This document shows positions 9,952 through 17,658 of a DNA stretch of 23,452 bases, one piece after another. The stretch's first letter is position 1; the number at the start of each line of letters is the position of its first letter. The notes under the pieces were generated by a model, which did no database searches, was not told where the DNA came from, and worked only from the letters and a program-made list of their open reading frames with translations. Location: contig JAYVRW010000134.1 of assembly GCA_043775925.1 (NCBI GenBank), forward strand, positions 1 through 23,452, written 5' to 3'. Made by a program: the position numbers and the translations under genes. The stretch is from JAFDVL01 sp043775925 (GTDB lineage: Bacteria > Acidobacteriota > Blastocatellia > RBC074).

Positions 9952-10497
9952 ATGTCCCTCACGAGACTTTTCTCGGCGTTGGTAACTGTTTTATTCATGG
10001 CAGTACTAACAGGTTCCGCCAGCGCCGGTTCAATTACCTTTACGGCAACTCTTTCAGGTGCGAAAGAAACCACACCTAATTCATCAACGGGTACAGGTAC
10101 AGCGACTGTGACTCTTGATGATTTAACTGGAAAAGGAACTATCACGCTCACCTTTAGTGGATTGTCAGCGCCTGTGACCGGCAGTCACATTCATTGTTGC
10201 GCTGCACAAGGAGCAAATGCTGCGGTTATCGTACCGTTTGACGCTTTTCTGACGCTGAGTGCAGATAAATTGTCTGGTTCTATCACCAATTATGCGTTCA
10301 CCTTAACTACTGCTCAAATTGATGCGATGAAAGCTGGACAGACGTATGTCAATGTCCATACTTCAACCAATCCAGGCGGTGAAATTCGTGGACAACTGGT
10401 GGCTGCGGCTCCAGTACCGGAACCAGGGACATTGTTCCTGCTCGGTACAGGGCTGTTTTCGGTGGCTGGAATGATGAAGAGACGGCGGCGCAAGTAA
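9952..10497 (+). CDS. CHRD-domain secreted protein with PEP-CTERM sorting signal
   Basis: The 181-aa product has a signal peptide (residues 1-25, cut likely at ASA|GS). A CHRD domain follows (about 27-150) with the family hallmarks GSHIHCC and VNVHTSTNPGGEIRGQL. The C-terminal PEP-CTERM signal is VPEPGT, a hydrophobic helix (LFLLGTGLFSVAGMM) and the basic end KRRRRK (about 155-181). PEP-CTERM proteins are processed by exosortase (EpsH/XrtA-type), and the system is usually linked to exopolysaccharide; the nearby glycan genes fit that, but no exosortase is encoded here. CHRD domains are of unclear biochemical role. AAAGGATGG (9936-9944) serves as the ribosome binding site. Its 3' end converges on the VWFA gene through a shared terminator. 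Confidence 0.93.
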   Translation: MSLTRLFSALVTVLFMAVLTGSASAGSITFTATLSGAKETTPNSSTGTGTATVTLDDLTGKGTITLTFSGLSAPVTGSHIHCCAAQGANAAVIVPFDAFLTLSADKLSGSITNYAFTLTTAQIDAMKAGQTYVNVHTSTNPGGEIRGQLVAAAPVPEPGTLFLLGTGLFSVAGMMKRRRRK

Positions 10498-10521
10498 GGC
10501 GGCTGTAAATAATCCAGTAAG

Positions 10522-10556
10522 AAAAAGGCAGTGGCAACGCTGCCTTTTTTGTTTTT
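10522..10556. terminator. Bidirectional intrinsic terminator between convergent genes
   Basis: The 10-bp perfect stem AAAAAGGCAG / CTGCCTTTTT (10522-10531, 10540-10549) has an 8-nt loop. It is followed by a T-rich tract (to 10556) on the plus strand and preceded by A-run on the same strand, so it can act in both directions. It ends both the CHRD gene (stop 10497) and the VWFA gene on the minus strand, whose stop codon at 10555-10557 abuts it. Confidence 0.9.
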
Positions 10557-12807
10557 ACGGATCAATCACAAAATTGATCCCTCGTTTGGCGCTGCTCTTA
10601 ACCGTGCGATCAATTACCACCACGCGTAATTCGTAATTCCCCGGAGGCATTTTATCCAACGATAAGCGCGCGGCGTAAGGGACAAAGGCTTCGGCTTTAT
10701 TTTCTGGTAGCTGGCTCATTTTGCTCAGCGGAGAAGCAAAAACTACTTTACTGCCTGCTAAAATTTGCGATTGAATCACCAGATCAAGTTCTCCTTTTGC
10801 GTCGGGTTTGCTGTTGTAAGCGAAAACTGTGAAGTCTACATTTGATCCCTTTTTGAGATGTTTCGAGATTTGGATTGGCGTGGAAATCACCGCTGAAGCG
10901 TCTTCGATTTTTCGTTCCGTTTGGTTTTCACCGGAAGGCTTCTCATTCGCAAGCTGAGTTTCTTTTTCTGAGGTAATAAAAATACTACTCAACGTTAGTT
11001 GCTTTTTTCTCAAATCAGAAATTTCTACCCACGAAGCCGCACTGCCCTGTTGTCTCGGTTTTTCTTTTACCGCCGCCACACGGACTTGATAATATCCCGG
11101 CGGCAGCTTCACTCGACGATTAAAAAGAAGTCCTGTTTTCAGGATTCTTTCGTATGTCACCTGCCGCAAATTCAATCCGATGTTTTCACTGAACGAATCA
11201 ATCGTTTTCCCTTTTTCATCAAAGATCAATCCGACTAATTCGACCGTTGCCTGATAACGATCCGTGATTTTTGCAAAGCGGATTTTGGAAACATCAACAT
11301 GACCGACAAGCGCCAGATAGCTCTCGCCTTTCCCTGTATCAACAAAATCCGTAGACATTTCAATCGGAATTCCACCCAGAGGAAACAACGAACTCAACGC
11401 TTCGTTCATTCGTTCGACAGTCGCGGCAGTTTCTTTTTTGGCTACTTTTTCAGGGTTTTTCAAGCGTTCCTGTTCCAGCTTCGCCTCTTCTTTCACTTCT
11501 TTTTCAGCGGCTTTGGCAACAGCTTTGTCGTCTGGCGCGAAGTACCCTTTTGAAGATCGTACTTTATAATCGGAATGATTTCTGACTTTGACTTCCAGTT
11601 TACGAAAACGTCCGTCGCGGTATGACACTTCCGGCTCGAAGCCTAATAAATAATAAGTCTCCGTGTCTTCCGTAATTTTTTGTAAGCCTAAGCTAAGATC
11701 ATTATTATTGAAAATAGGAAAGCCCCCCGTGTCACGCGAGAGGGCATTCAATCCGTCGCGCTCGGCTTCGATGGAAGAGCTTTCGATCCGTTGTCGCGCT
11801 CCCGGCGGATTTTCTAATCCAAAACCTGGTTGCGAAGCATCCATCGAACCCGGTGTAGCGACCAACCCACGAGCGTCAATCGCATAAATCACCAATCCTG
11901 CGCGTGTCGCAGCATCGGTAATCCGCCTCATATCATATCCACTTCCCTGATTTGATCCGCCCAGCAAAAAACCGTCTGACATCATGATTAATGATTTTCG
12001 TCCCGGCAATTCGCGGAGGCTACGAATAATCAATTCCAGCGTAGAAAACGTTGATTTCGTAATCGAAGTATTTTCAGCAACCATCCCACGCGCTTTCATC
12101 TCGGCTTGCTGCGTAGCCGATTGTCGCGTCGTTCCGGGCATCTGCGCCATAATTTCATTCACCGCTAAACCCAAAGCGTCAGGATCGTGACCGTCAATTA
12201 ATTCAGCTTGATAGGGAGTCAGGCGGGGAACATCAGAGGATGAGCTATAAACCTTGCGTTCACGAAACGATAATCGCTCAATCGCACGTTTTAAAATGTC
12301 GCGGTCGGCGGTGAATTGCTGAAACATTCCAAGCTGTCCGCTGGTCGTAATCAGCGCGACCTGATCGCCACCCGCCATTTGCTGATCTACAAATTTGACG
12401 AGCGCTTTGCGCGTATAATTCAAACTCGAAAATGATAAATGCAAATCATCAATCGCCAACACAATATAGCGTCCCGTGCGTATTTCAGGAGTTGGCGCGA
12501 CAGGTAATTTTTCCTTGCCCTTGATCGCAGTTTCCGTCGTGATCCAGCGTGCCGGAGTCACCGAAGTCCCCACCGAAAAATATCCAATTTCCTGCGGTTT
12601 TCCGTCGGCTTTCAATTCAAAGTCGGGCTGTTTTAAATCCTTAATTAATTTGCCTTGTTTGTCAGTGACAGTGATTTCAATCTGGACGAGTTCAGTTTCG
12701 ATCCGCAGCATGTCGTCTTCAGGCGGTTTTGGCTGCGGTTTGGTTTGCGCAAAGACAGACAGGCTCAATGCCAGAACTGCGACGACGATGAAGGTCTGAA
12801 GTTTCAT
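10555..12807 (-). CDS. Secreted VWFA-related domain protein (acidobacterial type)
   Basis: The chosen start is the ATG at 12807, which follows AGGTGG and opens a clear signal peptide (KLQTFIVVAVLALSLSVFAQ). A longer reading from 12846 would put 13 residues before it. The 750-aa product matches the TIGR03436-type architecture that is greatly expanded in Acidobacteriota. Residues of about 35-75 form the N-terminal IETELVQIEITVTD...PDFEL module. A von Willebrand A-like fold covers about 110-330, with AIDDLHLSFSS at the metal-site strand and YLLGFEP at its end. A charged Lys/Glu linker (about 426-462) is probably coiled coil, and a beta-rich C-terminal region follows. The canonical DxSxS metal motif is altered to DDLHLS. 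The protein is probably periplasmic or secreted; the function is unknown. Confidence 0.92.
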   Translation of the reverse strand: MKLQTFIVVAVLALSLSVFAQTKPQPKPPEDDMLRIETELVQIEITVTDKQGKLIKDLKQPDFELKADGKPQEIGYFSVGTSVTPARWITTETAIKGKEKLPVAPTPEIRTGRYIVLAIDDLHLSFSSLNYTRKALVKFVDQQMAGGDQVALITTSGQLGMFQQFTADRDILKRAIERLSFRERKVYSSSSDVPRLTPYQAELIDGHDPDALGLAVNEIMAQMPGTTRQSATQQAEMKARGMVAENTSITKSTFSTLELIIRSLRELPGRKSLIMMSDGFLLGGSNQGSGYDMRRITDAATRAGLVIYAIDARGLVATPGSMDASQPGFGLENPPGARQRIESSSIEAERDGLNALSRDTGGFPIFNNNDLSLGLQKITEDTETYYLLGFEPEVSYRDGRFRKLEVKVRNHSDYKVRSSKGYFAPDDKAVAKAAEKEVKEEAKLEQERLKNPEKVAKKETAATVERMNEALSSLFPLGGIPIEMSTDFVDTGKGESYLALVGHVDVSKIRFAKITDRYQATVELVGLIFDEKGKTIDSFSENIGLNLRQVTYERILKTGLLFNRRVKLPPGYYQVRVAAVKEKPRQQGSAASWVEISDLRKKQLTLSSIFITSEKETQLANEKPSGENQTERKIEDASAVISTPIQISKHLKKGSNVDFTVFAYNSKPDAKGELDLVIQSQILAGSKVVFASPLSKMSQLPENKAEAFVPYAARLSLDKMPPGNYELRVVVIDRTVKSSAKRGINFVIDP

Positions 12808-12924
12808 ATACCCACCTGATGTTTGAATTGATGCAACTGATTCCACTCACTTTAGCACAATCAGACGGCAGTTAGACAAAGCAATCACGATGCTTTACTG
12901 TGAACCTATTCTTTTCCCAACAAC

Positions 12925-12930
12925 AAGGAG
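12925..12930 (+). promoter_or_regulatory. Ribosome binding site fixing the SOD-like start
   Basis: AAGGAG lies 5 nt before the ATG at 12936. It lies inside the frame of the longer reading from 12900, which is therefore rejected. Confidence 0.85.
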
Positions 12931-12935
12931 CCTCT

Positions 12936-13664
<729 letters not shown>

Positions 13665-14109
13665 GATTGGAGTAGTGTTGCCCAATTAAACCTCTCGGCG
13701 TTTTCATTTTATCTTCTTAAGTTGCACACATGGAATGAGTTGTGTCAGACCACGCGAGATTGAGTTTCAACGAAGTCTCGAAGCGCTTCGTCAACTAGGT
13801 GATGACGCTGAAATTGCATTGTGGCTTGGGATTCCGATGTTCGACTTGTGCAGCCACTGATAAGGAACCAGCGGGTGATTGCCGAACGCCTGGAAGACCG
13901 GGTCTCCTTTTTTAGTACCTTGAATGTTATACAAAATAATACTCAGATAAAAGTTCGTCCAGAACGCGATTACTCACGCCCGGGAGAGGCGATTCATCAA
14001 GCAGTGCGGCGCAGGGTTCCAACGTCAGCGGAAACAAATCCAGTGCGATGAAATTGTATTACCTTAGAGTTTAATTTTTTAGTTTAATTGCCCTGCCACC
14101 TATTCAACT
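13665..14109. other. 445-nt gap with no confident gene
   Basis: The gap lies between the convergent SOD-like and ppgK-like genes. It holds one short ORF at 13735-13860 and an overlapping GTG-started frame (13821-14051, 76 codons) in another phase. Neither has a ribosome binding site. No terminator hairpin with T-run, tRNA or mobile-element end was recognised. The composition looks like decayed coding sequence rather than simple spacer. Confidence 0.6.
13735..13860 (+). CDS. Possible small ORF, 41 aa, unknown
   Basis: ATG at 13735 opens MSCVRPREIEFQRSLEALRQ and runs to TGA at 13858. The middle looks helical and amphipathic (EFQRSLEALRQLGDDAEIALWLG). There is no Shine-Dalgarno sequence, and the frame is open back to 13690, so this could equally be a fragment of a lost gene. 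No family was recognised. Confidence 0.25.
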   Translation: MSCVRPREIEFQRSLEALRQLGDDAEIALWLGIPMFDLCSH

Positions 14110-14877
14110 TTATTCCTTCCATAGATACACGCCGCCGATCATTCCCAAAGTATTTGGAATGATCTTCACATAAGGCGGTAATTTGAAACCAATTTTTTCG
14201 GCATTGCCTCCACCGATATACAAGCGGTCAAAATTAATTAGATTATGCAGCGCTTCGATGGCTAATCCGACGCGCTTATTCCAGCGTTTTTTGCCGACAT
14301 CTTCTCGCGTCACGTCGCCGAGTTGTTCTTCGTACGTTTCATCGTGGCGGAACGGATGATGCGCAAATTCCATGTGCGGCAACAAGCGACCATTTTCAAA
14401 GAGGCTGGAGCCAAGACCCGTGCCAAGCGTAATCACCATTTCTACGCCTTTACCACCAAGTTGATTAATCGCCGCCAAGCCTTGTAAATCAGCATCATTC
14501 AGCACACGGCAAGGCTTTCCGAATTGTTTTTTTAAGGCATTGGCTAAATCAAAATTGACCCAGGGTTTAGTGCCGAGATTATGCGCCGTATAAATTCTGC
14601 CTTCGCGCACGACTCCGGGAAACCCAACTGAAATACGATCAAATTTTGGAGCCGTCGCAGGGATCAACGCGATTAATTCTTTGAGTTTCGTCAGCATTAG
14701 TTTGGGAGGGCAATTTGCGGGGGTCGGAATTCTAACGCGCTCGTGCGTCATGATGCCTTTCACATCAAGCACGGAAGCTTTTAATCCCGTCCCGCCAATA
14801 TCAATCGCCAAAGTATATGGCCCCGTTAATTTCACTTTTTTCGTGGATGGTGCAGGTGCTGCCTTCTTTGCTGCCAT
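14110..14877 (-). CDS. ppgK: ROK-family kinase, probable polyphosphate glucokinase
   Basis: The 255-aa product has the phosphate-binding loop DIGGTGLKA (26-34), the ROK catalytic region VLNDADLQGLAA (Asp near 126) and TLGTGLGSSLFENGRLLPHMEFAHHPF, which corresponds to the polyP-glucokinase LGTGxGSALF...ELGH box. There is no ROK zinc-binding CxCG motif, as expected for PpgK. Such enzymes phosphorylate glucose with polyphosphate or ATP in the cytosol, and the length suits them. An Ala/Lys/Pro-rich N-terminal extension of about 18 residues precedes the domain. The start is ATG 14877 with AAGGAG 8 nt upstream; the in-frame GTG at 14886 overlaps that site and is rejected. The phosphate donor cannot be decided from sequence alone. 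With the membrane pyrophosphatase nearby it hints at PPi/polyP energetics. Confidence 0.85.
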   Translation of the reverse strand: MAAKKAAPAPSTKKVKLTGPYTLAIDIGGTGLKASVLDVKGIMTHERVRIPTPANCPPKLMLTKLKELIALIPATAPKFDRISVGFPGVVREGRIYTAHNLGTKPWVNFDLANALKKQFGKPCRVLNDADLQGLAAINQLGGKGVEMVITLGTGLGSSLFENGRLLPHMEFAHHPFRHDETYEEQLGDVTREDVGKKRWNKRVGLAIEALHNLINFDRLYIGGGNAEKIGFKLPPYVKIIPNTLGMIGGVYLWKE

Positions 14878-14885
14878 TTTAATCA

Positions 14886-14891
14886 CTCCTT
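14886..14891 (-). promoter_or_regulatory. Ribosome binding site fixing the ppgK start
   Basis: On the minus strand AAGGAG ends 8 nt before ATG 14877. The alternative GTG start would overlap this site. Confidence 0.85.
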
Positions 14892-14926
14892 AATTTAATC
14901 CCGAACTCAAAATATGCTAACGCAGA

Positions 14927-14954
14927 TTGAAATCCTACCTCTGCGCTGTACAAT
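14927..14954 (+). promoter_or_regulatory. Probable sigma70-type promoter for the lipoprotein gene
   Basis: TTGAAA (14927-14932) and TACAAT (14949-14954) are separated by 16 nt, giving a leader of about 30 nt to the ATG at 14995. It lies inside the frame of the longer reading from 14914, another reason to prefer the later start. Confidence 0.5.
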
Positions 14955-14979
14955 CGCTGCCAGAGGTTACAACAACAAC

Positions 14980-14986
14980 AAAGGAG
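14980..14986 (+). promoter_or_regulatory. Ribosome binding site fixing the lipoprotein start
   Basis: AAAGGAG ends 8 nt before the ATG at 14995. Confidence 0.85.
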
Positions 14987-14994
14987 CTTGCCAG

Positions 14995-16134
14995 ATGTCA
15001 CGTGCATTTTTTTTAATCTTATTTTTATTTATCAGTTGTTCGGCGCAAAATTCACCGCCGGTGATTTCTGCTCCGACGCAGGCGACAGCCGCGAAACCCG
15101 CTAAAGAAGGGGTGTTGACGGACGCGGAATTCGTACAAACAATCGAACGTGTCTCCGAAGACAATGGATATTTCGATACAGATAATTTGATCTCGAATGA
15201 AGCTTCATATCTGCACGTCATGGGCAAACTCAGAAAAATGAATGTCACCGGTGGCGCTTACATCGGCGTCGGACCCGATCAGAATTTTTCTTACATCGCG
15301 CAAATTCGTCCGAGCATTGTTTTTATCTCTGACATTCGCCGCGACAATTTATTACAGCATTTGCTTTTCAAATCTTTGTTTCACTTATCAACCAATCGCG
15401 TGGAATATCTGGGCTTGCTCTTTGGTAAAGCTGTTCCCAAAGACGCTAAGCAATGGGAAATTGCTAAAGCTGTAGAGTATCTGGATAAAACTCCAGCGGA
15501 TCGAAAAGGCTTTGAGCAGTCGCGGGAAAAAATTGGAGCGGATCTAAAAAAACTTGGCGTGAAACTGGATAGCAAAGATATTGCTACGATCAATCGCATC
15601 CACGAAGAATTTTTTTCCGCCGGATTGGATTTAAAATTCACCAGTCATAATCGTTCGCCGCGTTCGTATTATCCGAACTATCGTGAGCTGATGCTGGAAA
15701 AAGATTTGACGGGCAAGCAGGCGAATTATCTGGTTTCCGAAGCCGATTTTCAGGTCGTAAAATCATTGTCGGATCGCAATTTAATTATTCCGGTCGTAGG
15801 AAATTTAGCTGGCCCAAAAGCTTTGCTGGAAATCAGCAAAATCCTGAATGAGCGAGGCGAAAAAGTCTCGGCGTTTTACACCTCGAACGTAGAATTTTAT
15901 TTGATGGGCGATGACATTTTTGGTCGTTTTGCTGAGAACGTCAAACGCCTGCCGATGGAAAAAAACAGCGTCATTATCCGCAGCATTTTTGGTGGCGGAT
16001 ATTATGGTCGCCATCCGCAATCCGTCCCCGGATATTACAGCACGCAGTTATTGCAACCCCTTGAAACACTGACAAAAAAAAATTTCACAGGGTATCGTGA
16101 ATTGATCATACAAGATTCTTTAGAGCTAAAATAA
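14995..16134 (+). CDS. Conserved-type lipoprotein of unknown function
   Basis: The 379-aa product starts MSRAFFLILFLFISC: a short hydrophobic signal ending in a lipobox-like FISC, so Cys15 is the probable lipidated residue and the protein a client of the Lgt/LspA pair in this window. A Pro/Ala-rich linker (about 16-40) leads to a globular domain with YLHVMGKLRKM, YIGVGPDQNFSYIA, PSIVFISDIRR and, after about residue 250, FQVVKSLSDRNLIIPVVGNLAGPKALL and VSAFYTSNVEFYL. The layout of alternating hydrophobic strands and Gly turns suggests a Rossmann-like alpha/beta fold, but I recognise no enzyme motif and assign no function. The next gene starts 3 nt after the stop, so the two are almost certainly one operon. 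Confidence 0.8.
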   Translation: MSRAFFLILFLFISCSAQNSPPVISAPTQATAAKPAKEGVLTDAEFVQTIERVSEDNGYFDTDNLISNEASYLHVMGKLRKMNVTGGAYIGVGPDQNFSYIAQIRPSIVFISDIRRDNLLQHLLFKSLFHLSTNRVEYLGLLFGKAVPKDAKQWEIAKAVEYLDKTPADRKGFEQSREKIGADLKKLGVKLDSKDIATINRIHEEFFSAGLDLKFTSHNRSPRSYYPNYRELMLEKDLTGKQANYLVSEADFQVVKSLSDRNLIIPVVGNLAGPKALLEISKILNERGEKVSAFYTSNVEFYLMGDDIFGRFAENVKRLPMEKNSVIIRSIFGGGYYGRHPQSVPGYYSTQLLQPLETLTKKNFTGYRELIIQDSLELK

Positions 16135-16137
16135 TTT

Positions 16138-17358
16138 ATGAGCGTCTTATCAACCGAACAAATCCGCACCCATTTTCCTGCGCTTGCACGTCAACATAAC
16201 GGCTTCCCCGTGGCGTATTTTGATGGCCCCGGCGGTACACAGGTTCCTCGTGCCGTGGTCGAAGCGATGACCGATTATCTTTTCAATCATAATGCCAATA
16301 CGCATTGGTTGTATCCGACCAGCATCGAAACTGATGCCATCGTCGAACGTTCACGCGAAGCCCTCGCCGATTTTCTGAATGCGTCATCGAATGAAATTGC
16401 CTTCGGACAAAACATGAGTTCGCTGACCTTTCATTTGTCGCGTGCGCTGGGCCGGCAATGGAAACAGGGCGATGAAATTATCGTCACCGAACTAGATCAT
16501 CACGCCAACATAGACCCCTGGCGTGCGCTTGAACGCGAGCGCGGAATTTCAGTTCGCGTCGTCCCGCTCAACATTGAAAGCGGCACAATAGATTTGAAGG
16601 ATTTAGAAAATCTGCTCAGTAGCCGGACTAAACTCGTAGCTATCGGAGCCGCTTCAAATGCGCTCGGTACAGTGAATGATGTGAAGCGCGTCGCGCAACT
16701 GGCGCACGCCGCCGGAGCCTTATGTTTCGTAGATGCCGTGCATTACGCGCCGCACAATTTGGTTGATGTCAAAGCCATTGATTGTGATTTTCTGGCGTGT
16801 TCGGCGTACAAATTTTATGGCCCACATATCGGTATTCTGTATGGCAAACGACATCTTTTGGATTTAGTAGATTTCCCGAAACTTCGCCCCGCACCGGATA
16901 ATTCTCCTGATCGTGTAGAAACCGGAACAGGCAGTTTTGAATCCATGGCTGGAGCCGCCGCTGCGGTAGATTTCCTCGCTTCATTAGCGGAAGGCGCAAC
17001 GCGCCGCGAACGTTTGCAGGCTTCGTTTACAGAACTTCATGATCGCCACGTGAATCTTCTAAAACGCCTGTGGAGCGGTCTCGCAGAAATTGACGGCGTA
17101 CGCATTTACGGGCCTCCGCCCGAAGGCATGCGGACATCTACAATTTCATTTACCGTCAAAAATCATCCATCTGAAAAAGTCTCCCGTGCCTTAGCCGAAA
17201 AAGGAGTGTTCACTTCCAACGGAGATTTTTACGCTACGACGGTAGCGGAGAAAATGGGCTTGGCAGAAGCTGGATTCGTCCGCGCTGGCTGTGCTTGTTA
17301 TACGACGGAAGAGGAGATTGAGCGGTTGATTGCAGGAATTAAAGAAATAGTTGCGTAA
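16138..17358 (+). CDS. Cysteine desulfurase-like PLP-dependent aminotransferase class V protein
   Basis: This fold-type I PLP enzyme of the SufS/NifS-like superfamily has 406 aa. Visible features are YFDGPGGTQVP near the N-terminus (typical of the TIGR01976 cysteine-desulfurase-like group), TELDHHANIDPWR (His stacking on PLP), GAASNALGTVNDV, FVDAVHYAPH (Asp binding the pyridine N) and CSAYKFYGPHIGILYG, whose Lys is the Schiff-base residue. The C-terminus has RAGCACYTTEEEIERL. Whether the reaction is cysteine desulfuration or another C-S lyase or aminotransferase step is not settled; no Fe-S assembly partner is adjacent. It starts 3 nt after the lipoprotein gene and has no Shine-Dalgarno of its own, so it depends on coupling to that gene. 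Confidence 0.9.
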   Translation: MSVLSTEQIRTHFPALARQHNGFPVAYFDGPGGTQVPRAVVEAMTDYLFNHNANTHWLYPTSIETDAIVERSREALADFLNASSNEIAFGQNMSSLTFHLSRALGRQWKQGDEIIVTELDHHANIDPWRALERERGISVRVVPLNIESGTIDLKDLENLLSSRTKLVAIGAASNALGTVNDVKRVAQLAHAAGALCFVDAVHYAPHNLVDVKAIDCDFLACSAYKFYGPHIGILYGKRHLLDLVDFPKLRPAPDNSPDRVETGTGSFESMAGAAAAVDFLASLAEGATRRERLQASFTELHDRHVNLLKRLWSGLAEIDGVRIYGPPPEGMRTSTISFTVKNHPSEKVSRALAEKGVFTSNGDFYATTVAEKMGLAEAGFVRAGCACYTTEEEIERLIAGIKEIVA

Positions 17359-17380
17359 GTGAATATGCTGATAACTTTCA

Positions 17381-17512
17381 GTGTTTTTATTAGAAAGACC
17401 TGAGTTTTACGTTTTTGATGAAATTGACCCTATATTTTGGGATTATGATTTTTATATTGAAAATCCCCGAAAGAATCTCTACTGCGTTTTAATCAGGTCA
17501 AGCCCTGATTAA
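17381..17512 (+). CDS. Possible small ORF or gene remnant, 43 aa, GTG start
   Basis: A GTG-initiated frame reads VFLLERPEFYVFDEIDPIFW and ends ...NLYCVLIRSSPD at TAA 17510-17512. The product is rich in acidic and aromatic residues and looks protein-like, but it has no Shine-Dalgarno or ATG and its codons are more AT-rich than the neighbours. Its 3' end forms the stem at 17489-17512. It could be a small protein gene or the tail of a decayed gene. Confidence 0.3.
   Translation: MFLLERPEFYVFDEIDPIFWDYDFYIENPRKNLYCVLIRSSPD
17489..17512. repeat. 9-bp perfect hairpin upstream of the pyrophosphatase promoter
   Basis: TTAATCAGG (17489-17497) pairs with CCTGATTAA (17504-17512) around a 6-nt loop. 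No T-run follows, so it is not a standard terminator. It could end the upstream operon or be a binding-site palindrome. Confidence 0.4.
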
Positions 17513-17573
17513 CTCTACCCAAAACCCACCACGCAGAATCGTCAAACTACGATAAGTAAAATTTATCGCCTTA

Positions 17574-17601
17574 TTGCATTCGCCCGCGCATCGTCTATAA
17601 T
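17574..17601 (+). promoter_or_regulatory. Probable sigma70-type promoter for hppA
   Basis: TTGCAT (17574-17579) and a consensus TATAAT (17596-17601) are separated by 16 nt. The transcript would start near 17608, with a leader of about 50 nt to the ATG at 17659. Confidence 0.65.
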
Positions 17602-17658
17602 GCGGACTTCGAGTTACCCACATTAAAACCATTTTCCATCAACTAGAGGTTCCTAAGT

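Noticed and set aside
12808..12846. Longer start for the VWFA gene at 12846
   Set aside because: It would add 13 residues ahead of a clear signal peptide and run through the ribosome binding site of the ATG at 12807.
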